64,000 nt of DNA, taken from Comamonas thiooxydans. GTDB taxonomy: Bacteria > Pseudomonadota > Gammaproteobacteria > Burkholderiales > Burkholderiaceae_C. Shown here piece by piece: positions 23,764-30,735 of this stretch. A program made the position numbers and the translations under genes. Within the stretch, counting starts at the first letter, position 1, and each line of letters begins with the position of its first letter. The notes beneath the pieces were generated by a model, which saw nothing but the letters and a program-made list of their open reading frames with translations, made no database searches and was not told the origin of the DNA. The DNA lies in the NCBI RefSeq assembly GCF_000964545.1, contig NZ_BBVD01000007.1, positions 62,001 through 126,000 of the forward strand, in the 5' to 3' direction.

Positions 23764-24654
23764 TCAAGCCACTGTGGCCGTGGCCTGCATGGTCAGAAGC
23801 CCTTCGTGGTCCTGCGCCCACAGGTCGATGGTCCTGCCGTCCTCGCGCGGCTTTCCGTGCACGCTGAAAGGATGCAGGTCGAAGGTCGGTCGCAAGGCCT
23901 TGAAGTCGAACGCGACCACCCTGGCGCCCTGCACCTGGCGGCGCAGCAGATCGAGCAGCAGCGTGGCAATCAGCGGACCATGCACGATCAGGCCCGGGTA
24001 GCCCTCGACCTGGGTCACGTACCGGCGGTCGTAGTGGATGCGGTGGCCGTTGAAGGTCAGCGCCGAGTAGCGAAACAGCAGAACGTCATCGGGCACGATG
24101 GTGCGCGACCAGGCAGCCTGGCCCGCGAGCGGCGGCTGCTGCGGTGGCGGCACCGGGTCGCCGCGCCTTGCAGCGGCCCGGTAGACGATGTCGTGCTCTT
24201 CAGTCAGCGCCAGACCGTCCTGGTTCGAGAACCGGTGTTCCACCAGCACGAACAGCAACTCGCCCGAGCGTCCGGTCTTGTGCTGCACGCTGCGGATGGT
24301 GGAGACGCGCTGCACTTGCTGCCCCACACGCAGCGGATTGCCCGCTTCCCAGCGCAGCCGCCCGCCCGCCCACATGCGGCGCGGCAGCGGCACGGGCGGC
24401 AGAAAGCCGCCGCGCCTCGCATGCCCGTCGGGACCTATCTCGCTCTGGCGCGCATGCTGCAGAAAGTACAGCCAGTGCCATAGCGCTGGCACGGCTGAGC
24501 CATCCTCAGGCGCGGGGTCGTCACGGTCCAGCGTGGCCGAGAGGGCACGCAGCGGGGCGGCGGTGATGATGTCGGACATGGTCTCGCTGCGCGCCTGCCA
24601 AGACTGGAGCTTGGTCAGCGCGGCTGCGTCGATCTGGACAGTGTTCGGGTTCAT
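23764..24654 (-). CDS. Mesaconyl-C4-CoA hydratase-like enzyme, probable itaconyl-CoA hydratase
   Basis: 296-residue double hot-dog hydratase of the Mch/HTD2 type. N-terminal half with PALWHWLYFLQHARQSEIGPDGH and GGFLPPVPLPRRMWAGGRLRW; C-terminal MaoC-like half with LLFRYSALTFNGHRIHYDRRYV (catalytic Asn/His region) and GYPGLIVHGPLIATLL. Such enzymes hydrate mesaconyl- or itaconyl-CoA to citramalyl-CoA. With the CaiB CoA-transferase and the CitE-like lyase this gives the three-step itaconate route, as for Ich/RipB. It is the first intact enzyme gene after the broken Bug receptor gene on this transcript. Confidence 0.82.
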   Translation of the reverse strand: MNPNTVQIDAAALTKLQSWQARSETMSDIITAAPLRALSATLDRDDPAPEDGSAVPALWHWLYFLQHARQSEIGPDGHARRGGFLPPVPLPRRMWAGGRLRWEAGNPLRVGQQVQRVSTIRSVQHKTGRSGELLFVLVEHRFSNQDGLALTEEHDIVYRAAARRGDPVPPPQQPPLAGQAAWSRTIVPDDVLLFRYSALTFNGHRIHYDRRYVTQVEGYPGLIVHGPLIATLLLDLLRRQVQGARVVAFDFKALRPTFDLHPFSVHGKPREDGRTIDLWAQDHEGLLTMQATATVA

Positions 24655-24676
24655 GGATGGAAGTGCTGGAAGGGAT

Positions 24677-25679
24677 TCAGTTCACCGTGGCGCCGGAGGT
24701 CTTCACGATATGCGCCCATTTGGCGATGTCCTGCTTGAGGACGGCAGCCAGCTCGTCGGGCGTGACTTGACGCTCTGGCGTGCCCGCAAGCTCCACGCCC
24801 TGGGCCTGCAACTGGGCGCGCATGTCCTTGTCCGCCATGGCCTGCTGCATGCCTTCGCGCAGCCGGCTCATCACCGCAGGCGGCAGGCCGCGCGGCGCGA
24901 ACAGGGCAATCCACAGCGTGCCGTTGTAGCCAGGCACGAACTCACCCAGCGAGGGCACGTCAGGCAGCAAGGGCGAGCGCGCTGCACTGCTGACCGCCAG
25001 TGCCCGACTTGATGTACTGCAGCGTGGACGGCAGGCTGCCGAACAGCAGCGGTAGCTGCCCGCCCAGCACATCGTTAAGTGCCGGCGCCACGCCCTTGTA
25101 GGGGACATGCTGCAGCTGCACGCCGGCCATCTGGTTAAGCATCTCGCCCAGCAGGTGGTTGAGCGTACCGTTGCCTGCCGATGCATATTGCAATTCACCG
25201 GGCTTGGACCTGGCCAGGGCCAGCAACTCGGGAACAGTCCGGGCAGGAAATGATGGATGCGCCAGCAGCACATTGGGCACGGCGCCGATCATGCTCACCG
25301 GCGTGAAGTCGCCCACCGGATCGAAGCCCGGCGACTTGTAGAGTGCGGGATTGATGGCCTGGCTGCTGCTGATGGTCATCAGCAATGTATGGCCGTCCCT
25401 GGCGGCCTTGGCCACGGCCTGGGTACCGATGTTGCCACCCGCACCGGGACGGTTCTCGACCACCGTGCCCACGGACAGCTTCTCGCCCAGTTTCTGCGCC
25501 ACGATACGGCCCACGATGTCATTGGTTCCGCCCGCTGCCTGGGGCACCACCAGCACGATGGGGCGGGCGGGATAGGAGGTCTGCGCCCAGGTCGGCAGGC
25601 CCAGAGTCAGCAGGGCGCCGGCGCAGAGGCTGCGGCGCGATACCGCTGGAGTGGAGGGCGGGGCTGATCGGACTGGCAC
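24677..25679 (-). pseudogene. Bug/TctC-type receptor gene broken by a frameshift
   Basis: The N-terminal two thirds (GTG start at 25679 with GAGGAG upstream; signal peptide to PTWAQTSYP; IVLVVPQAAGGTND; QHVPYKGVAPALNDVLGGQ; ends QYIKSG) and the C-terminal third (LAVSSAARSPLLPDVPSLGEF to the stop at 24677) are in different frames. The switch is at about 24998-25004. Other Bug proteins in the window read SGKLRxLAVSS here, so the data fit loss of 11 bases coding K-L-R-A. Without a shift, translation ends shortly after at LALAA. It is the first gene of the leftward itaconate-type transcript, divergent from the LysR gene, so the loss may remove a receptor the locus once used. Confidence 0.82.
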
Positions 25680-25813
25680 GGCGACTGTCTCCTCTTTTGG
25701 GGTTGATAGCCCTATGCTCGCTGGCGCCAGCTCTGTGCACAATCTCTGATATTGGAATCAAGCCTTTTGTTTTTCCGAAGCCTTGACTTGATTGGCATAA
25801 ACCATGAGCCGCC

Positions 25814-26743
25814 ATGCAATTCGATCTCAAGGATTTAAGACTCTTTGTTTTGATAGCACAGACAGGAAGCCTGACAAGGGCTTCTGAACAATCTCACCTA
25901 TCGCTTGCAGCCACCAGCGCACGTGTCAAGGCACTGGAGGAGCAGGCCGGCATGCCTTTGCTGATACGAGAGGCTAGAGGGGTAAAACTGTCGGCACCCG
26001 GCGAGGCCTTTTTGCACCATGCGCGCGCCATGCTGCAGCATTCGCAGCAATTGCAAGCCGACCTGCAGGAGTACGGCGCGGGCCTGCGCGGCCATGTGCG
26101 CGTATTCGCCAACACCACGGCCGTGACGGAGTTCATGCCCGACATACTTGCGGCCTACCTCACCCAGCACCCGCACATCAGCGTGGATCTGCAGGAGCGC
26201 CCCAATGCCGGCATTGCCGCCGACATCCGCGACGGCCGCGCCGACCTGGGCATCGTGGCTGGCGAGGTGGACACGCACGGCCTGCGCGTGCTGCATTTCA
26301 GCACCGACCGGCTGGTGCTGGTGACCCCCGACACAGCGCGCTGGGCGGACATGAGCAGCGTGGCCTTTGCCGATGTGCTGCACGAGCGCTTTGTGGGCAT
26401 GCACCGTGGCAGCACGCTGCAGACCTTTCTGGAGCGGCTGAGCCAGCAACTGGGCACCACGCTGAAGCTGCGCATACAGTTGTCCAGCTTCGACTCGATG
26501 TGCCGCATGGTCGCGGCAGGCGTTGGCGTGGCCGTGGTTCCCGAGACCGTGGCCCAGCGCTACCGCGGCCTGCCGCGCGTCTGCCGCGTGCCGCTGACCG
26601 ACGCCTGGGCAGTGCGCCCCCGCTATATGTTGGTGCGCGAGGAACAGCAGGTATCGGTCCAGCTGCAGGAACTGATGGACGCCATCGCTGCCTACCATGA
26701 GCACGGCGAGAGCAACGTGACGCAGAGCGAATCTGGCCGCTAG
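25814..26743 (+). CDS. LysR-family regulator, probable activator of the itaconate-type cluster
   Basis: 309-residue LysR regulator. N-terminal helix-turn-helix MQFDLKDLRLFVLIAQTGSLTRASEQSHLSLAATSARVKALEEQAG (residues 1-46) and a C-terminal periplasmic-fold ligand domain (residues 90-295). It is divergent from the Bug pseudogene and the whole leftward cluster over 134 bases, the usual layout for a LysR activator, and a LysR gene (RipR/ItcR) sits in the same position in the P. aeruginosa itaconate locus. Its 3' end overlaps the end of the Crp/Fnr gene by 4 bases. Confidence 0.88.
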   Translation: MQFDLKDLRLFVLIAQTGSLTRASEQSHLSLAATSARVKALEEQAGMPLLIREARGVKLSAPGEAFLHHARAMLQHSQQLQADLQEYGAGLRGHVRVFANTTAVTEFMPDILAAYLTQHPHISVDLQERPNAGIAADIRDGRADLGIVAGEVDTHGLRVLHFSTDRLVLVTPDTARWADMSSVAFADVLHERFVGMHRGSTLQTFLERLSQQLGTTLKLRIQLSSFDSMCRMVAAGVGVAVVPETVAQRYRGLPRVCRVPLTDAWAVRPRYMLVREEQQVSVQLQELMDAIAAYHEHGESNVTQSESGR

Positions 26744-27369
26744 AACGACGCCGCGGCGAGCACGCGTGATCGCAGCCGCGGCAGGTCGATGACGGTGATG
26801 CCGCCGTATTCGATCTCTATCAGGCCGGCCGCCGCCAGGCGCCGCAGCGCTGCGTTGCAGCGCTGGCGCGACAGGCCAGAGAGGTTGGCGATCTCCTCCT
26901 GGGACACCCGCAGGCGCGGGTCGCTTCCCGGATGCAGCCAGGTGTGGAACAGGCCTACCAGTGCACGCGCCACCTGACTGTCGGTATCGAGCAGATGGTG
27001 GGCCGCAAAGTTGCCCAGGAACCAGTGCATGCGCTCGTTGATCTGACGCAGCAAAAAGGCTTCAAAGCTGCGCTCGCTGCCGCGCAGCCATTCAAAGACC
27101 TCGGCAGGCATCAAGGCCACGCGGCTGTCTCGCAGAGCGATCACGTCCGCCGTGCGCGCCACTCCGCGCAGCACCGTTCCCTCGCCGAACCAGCTGCCCA
27201 CCGACAGACCTCCCAGCGTGACCGAGCGACCGTCGGCGCTGCTCACCGACCATTTGAGCAGCCCTTCGATGGCGCCATACCAGTGCCGAGGCGCATCTCC
27301 CATACGGCACAGCGCAGTGCCCGCGGGCAGGTCCACCTCGCGCATCTCGGCACGCACGCGTTCGCGCAC
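26740..27369 (-). CDS. Crp/Fnr-family transcriptional regulator
   Basis: Cyclic-nucleotide-binding-fold regulator: GTALCRMGDAPRHWYGAIEGLLKWS and LGGLSVGSWFGEGTVL form the effector domain; SQEEIANLSGLSRQRCNAALRRLAAAGLIE is the C-terminal winged helix. No Cys cluster of the FNR type is seen. The coordinates use a GTG start (209 residues). In the same frame the upstream codons encode family-like sequence (LDELLSGSAWFPALDVAVRERV), but there is no ATG, GTG or TTG before a stop. An ATC at 27460-27462 lies 7 bases after a strong AAGGAG and would give 240 residues. It is divergent from the BKACE operon and may regulate it. Confidence 0.82.
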   Translation of the reverse strand: MRERVRAEMREVDLPAGTALCRMGDAPRHWYGAIEGLLKWSVSSADGRSVTLGGLSVGSWFGEGTVLRGVARTADVIALRDSRVALMPAEVFEWLRGSERSFEAFLLRQINERMHWFLGNFAAHHLLDTDSQVARALVGLFHTWLHPGSDPRLRVSQEEIANLSGLSRQRCNAALRRLAAAGLIEIEYGGITVIDLPRLRSRVLAAASF

Positions 27370-27575
27370 GGCAACGTCGAGCGCGGGAAACCAGGCCGAG
27401 CCAGACAGCAGTTCATCGAGGGTGGGACGGGCCGCGGCCGTTGAGCGGTGATGGCGGGCGATGGTGAAGCTCCTTGCGTACTTACCCCGAGGTCAAATGT
27501 CATCGCAACGACTGATTCGTGCAGGGGTGAAAAAAATAATAGCTGACGACCCAACCCCACGCATCAGGAGACGCC

Positions 27576-28514
27576 ATGAGCAAGCGCAAAGTGATCGTGA
27601 CCATTGCCCCCACGGGCGGCATGGCCCACAAATCGCAGAACCCCCATCTCCCTACCCAGCCGGACGAGATCGCCGAGGACGTGGTGCGCTGCTGCAATGC
27701 GGGCGCCAGCGTGGCTGCCATCCATGCGCGCCGCCCCGATGACGGCGCCACCTGCAATGCCGACATCTACCGCGACATCAACACCCGCATCCGCGCTGCG
27801 GGCTGCGACATCGTGATCAACAACTCCACGGGTGGTGGCGTGCACGGCGACATGGTGCGCGAGCTGCAGGGCGGGCGCTGGGAAATCGCCTGGGAGGAAC
27901 GCATCAAGGGCATGGACGCAGGCGCCGAGATGTGCACGCTGGATGCGACCACGCTGAACCTGAGCTTCGGCGGGCGCGAGATCCTCATGGACACGCCGCT
28001 GTCCCGGGGCCGCGAGCTGGCCGTAGGCATGAAGGCACGCGGCATCAAGCCAGAGTGGGAAGTCTTCGCACACACCCATATCCTGCAGGACGTGACCACG
28101 CTGATCGAGGAAGACCACGATGCCGCACCGCACTTCATCAACCTGGTGATGAACGTCCACCGCAACTTCCAGAACGCCATGCCGTTCTCGCCGCGCTATC
28201 TGCAGCAGATGGTGGACGTTCTGCCCGCCAACAGCATCTTCTGCGTCAGCGGCATCGGCCCCTCACAGCTGGAGGCCAATGTGGCTGCGCTGCTGCTGGG
28301 CGGCCATGCGCGTGTGGGCCTGGAGGACAACCTCTACTACCGCCAGGGCGAACTGGCCACCAATGTGCAGCTGACGGAGCGCATCGTGCGCCTGATCCGC
28401 GAGCTCGACATGGAGCCCGCCACACCCGAGGAAGCGCGTCAGATCATGGGGCTGCAACGCGGCGGCATGCCGCTGCCCGCGTTCGCGCCCGCCGCCATGG
28501 CACAGGCTGCCTGA
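27576..28514 (+). CDS. BKACE family enzyme (beta-keto acid cleavage, DUF849)
   Basis: 312-residue TIM-barrel enzyme of the family that splits a beta-keto acid with acetyl-CoA into acetoacetate and a new CoA thioester; known substrates include 3-keto-5-aminohexanoate and 3-dehydrocarnitine. Visible: VIVTIAPTGG at the start, INNSTGGG, VFAHTHIL and RVGLEDNLYYRQGELATN, with the expected Glu metal ligand. At the usual HxHxR metal motif the sequence is A-A-I-H-A-R, so the first His appears to be Ala. First gene of a four-gene operon with an ABC receptor, a carnitine-dehydrogenase-like enzyme and an AMP-forming ligase. Confidence 0.85.
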   Translation: MSKRKVIVTIAPTGGMAHKSQNPHLPTQPDEIAEDVVRCCNAGASVAAIHARRPDDGATCNADIYRDINTRIRAAGCDIVINNSTGGGVHGDMVRELQGGRWEIAWEERIKGMDAGAEMCTLDATTLNLSFGGREILMDTPLSRGRELAVGMKARGIKPEWEVFAHTHILQDVTTLIEEDHDAAPHFINLVMNVHRNFQNAMPFSPRYLQQMVDVLPANSIFCVSGIGPSQLEANVAALLLGGHARVGLEDNLYYRQGELATNVQLTERIVRLIRELDMEPATPEEARQIMGLQRGGMPLPAFAPAAMAQAA

Positions 28515-28562
28515 GCAGCACACGACGCAGCACAGTTCGCACAACAACGAGGAGACAGCATC

Positions 28563-29771
28563 ATGAACTTCACATGCAAGGCCCTGTCCGGCGCCGTGAC
28601 GCTGGCCGGTGCGGCCACGGCAGCAGCTCAGATTTCGGACGATGTGATACGCATAGGCTTCATCAGCGACATGTCGGGCGTATACCGCGACTACGACGGA
28701 CCGGCAGGCGCAGAGGCCATACGCATGGCCATCGCCGACATGGGCGGAGCCATCAACGGCAAGAAGATCGAGCTGGTGGCGGCCGACCACCAGAACAAGG
28801 CTGATATCGCCGCAGCCAAGGCGCGCCAATGGTTCGACGTGGAGCGCTTCGACATGCTGATCGGCGGCGTGAACTCGGGCGCGGCCATTGCCATGGCGGG
28901 CGTGGCGCGCGATAAGCGCAAGCCCTATTTCGTGGTCGGCTCGGGTGCTTCCAGCCTCACCAACGAGCAGTGTTCGCCCTACACGGTCATGTATGCCTAC
29001 GACACGGTGGCCATGGCGCGCGGAACGGCCAGCGCCGTGCTCAAGAGCGGCGGCAAGCGCTGGTTCTTCGTGACGGCCGACTATGCCTTCGGCAATGCGC
29101 TTCAGGCCGATGCCGCCAAGGTGCTTGAGGCCGGCAGCGGCAACGTGGCCGGTGCGGTCAAGCACCCGCTGGGCGCCAGCGACTTCTCGTCCTTCATGCT
29201 GCAGGCTCTGGCGGCCAAGCCCGATGTACTGGCCCTGGCCAACGCAGGCGGCGACACGGTCAACGCCATCAAGTCGGCGGCGGAATTCGGGCTGGCGCAG
29301 AAGATGAAGCTCGCGGGCATGATCATCACCATTCAGGACGTGCACGCCCTGGGCCTGAAGACAGCACAGGGCATGTATCTGACCGACAGCTGGTACTGGA
29401 ACCAGAGCCCCGAGGCCAGCGCATGGGCGCGGCGCTTCTTCGACAAGCACAAGCGCATGCCCACCTCATTCCATGCGGGCGACTACTCCGCCACGCTGCA
29501 GTACCTCAAGGCCGTGCAGGCCGCGGGCACGGACGATGGCACCAAGGTGATGGAACAGCTCAGGAAGACCCGTTTCAACGACATGTTCGTCAAGGATGGC
29601 TGGCTGCGCGCCGACGGCCTGATGGTGCATGACATGCATCTGATGCAGGTGAAGACGCCGGCCGAATCCAGAGAGCCCTGGGACTACTACAAGGTGGTCG
29701 AGACCATCCGAGGCGAGGCCGCCTGGACCACACGCGCCGAGACGCGCTGCGCGCAATGGAAGACATCATGA
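28563..29771 (+). CDS. Orphan branched-chain-type ABC receptor (Peripla_BP_6)
   Basis: 402-residue periplasmic binding protein with an N-terminal signal peptide (cut near TAAAQISDDVIR). IRIGFISDMSGVYRDYDGPAGAEAIRMAIADMGG and ADHQNKADIAAAKARQWFD are typical of the LivJ-like ABC receptor family. No permease or ATPase genes are beside it. It could be served by the fused permease and ATPases at 12737-16187, or by a distant set. It is in the middle of the BKACE operon, so its ligand is probably the pathway substrate. Its stop overlaps the start of the next gene (ATGA), so translation is coupled. Confidence 0.85.
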   Translation: MNFTCKALSGAVTLAGAATAAAQISDDVIRIGFISDMSGVYRDYDGPAGAEAIRMAIADMGGAINGKKIELVAADHQNKADIAAAKARQWFDVERFDMLIGGVNSGAAIAMAGVARDKRKPYFVVGSGASSLTNEQCSPYTVMYAYDTVAMARGTASAVLKSGGKRWFFVTADYAFGNALQADAAKVLEAGSGNVAGAVKHPLGASDFSSFMLQALAAKPDVLALANAGGDTVNAIKSAAEFGLAQKMKLAGMIITIQDVHALGLKTAQGMYLTDSWYWNQSPEASAWARRFFDKHKRMPTSFHAGDYSATLQYLKAVQAAGTDDGTKVMEQLRKTRFNDMFVKDGWLRADGLMVHDMHLMQVKTPAESREPWDYYKVVETIRGEAAWTTRAETRCAQWKTS

Positions 29772-30715
29772 GCGCAGCCGTACCCGTGATACGGCGCGTG
29801 GCCGTGGTCGGCACCGGCGTGATCGGTGCCAGCTGGGCAGCGTTCTTCCTGGCGCGCGGCCTGGATGTGACGGCCACCGATCCAGCACCCGGCGCCGAGC
29901 AGCGCCTGCGCGAAGCGGTGCAGCGCCACTGGCCGACCATGCAACGCATGGGGCTGGCGGATGGAGCTTCTCCCGAGCGTCTGCGCTTCGACGCCGAACT
30001 TGAGCGTGCGCTGGACGGCTGCGACTTCGTGCAGGAAAGCGGCCCCGAACGCGCCGACTTCAAGGCGGACCTCTATGCGCGCATGGACGCGGCCACACCA
30101 CCCCGGGTACTGCTGGCCAGCAGCAGCTCGGGTCTGCCGGTCAGCGGCATGCAGGCACGCTGCAAGACGCCGCAGCGCGTGGTTCTGGGCCATCCCTTCA
30201 ATCCGCCACACCTGATTCCGCTGGTGGAAGTGGGTGGTGGCGATGCCACCTCGCCAGACAGCATCCAGCGCGCCATGGACTTCTACGCAGCGCTGGGCAA
30301 GCGCCCCATTCATGTGCGGCGCGAGATCGCTGGCCACATCGCCAACCGCCTGCAGGCCGCGCTGTGGCGCGAGGCTTTTCACCTTGTTGACCAGGGGGTG
30401 GCCAGCGTCAGCGACATCGACACGGCCATCGCCCACGGCCCCGGCCTGCGCTGGGCGCTGATGGGGCCATTCATGAACCTGCATCTGTCTGGCGGACAGG
30501 GCGGCATGCAGCATCTGCTGGAGCACCTGGGCGGCCCCATCGAAAGCTGGTGGCGCGATCTTGGCAATCCGGCCATGACAGAGGCGCTCAAGGCTCATGT
30601 GGTGCAGGGCGTGGCCGAGGCGCGCGGCATGCGCCGCGAGGAGGAGCTGGAGCGCACGCGCGACGACCTGCTGACCGACCTGATACGTGCCAAGGCCCAG
30701 GGCTCGCTGTTCTGA
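29768..30715 (+). CDS. 3-hydroxyacyl-CoA dehydrogenase family enzyme, L-carnitine dehydrogenase-like
   Basis: 315-residue NAD-dependent dehydrogenase. Rossmann motif VAVVGTGVIGASWAAFFLARG (about residues 9-29), LASSSSGLPVSGM, HPFNPPHLIPLVEVGGG with the catalytic His, and the C-terminal helical domain with ANRLQAALWREAFHLVDQGVASVSDID. The pattern and size match carnitine dehydrogenases (CdhA), which oxidise a free 3-hydroxy acid instead of a CoA ester. Pairing with a BKACE gene also mirrors the cdh genes of Pseudomonas. The betainyl-CoA thioesterase partner found there is missing, so the substrate may differ from carnitine. Confidence 0.82.
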   Translation: MSAAVPVIRRVAVVGTGVIGASWAAFFLARGLDVTATDPAPGAEQRLREAVQRHWPTMQRMGLADGASPERLRFDAELERALDGCDFVQESGPERADFKADLYARMDAATPPRVLLASSSSGLPVSGMQARCKTPQRVVLGHPFNPPHLIPLVEVGGGDATSPDSIQRAMDFYAALGKRPIHVRREIAGHIANRLQAALWREAFHLVDQGVASVSDIDTAIAHGPGLRWALMGPFMNLHLSGGQGGMQHLLEHLGGPIESWWRDLGNPAMTEALKAHVVQGVAEARGMRREEELERTRDDLLTDLIRAKAQGSLF

Positions 30716-30735
30716 GCCCACATAAAGGAGCATGC

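Noticed and set aside
22563..23867. Plus-strand open frame of 434 codons opposite the acyl-CoA dehydrogenase gene
   Set aside because: Low-complexity His/Leu/Gly-rich translation typical of antisense frames; the minus strand encodes a complete acyl-CoA dehydrogenase.
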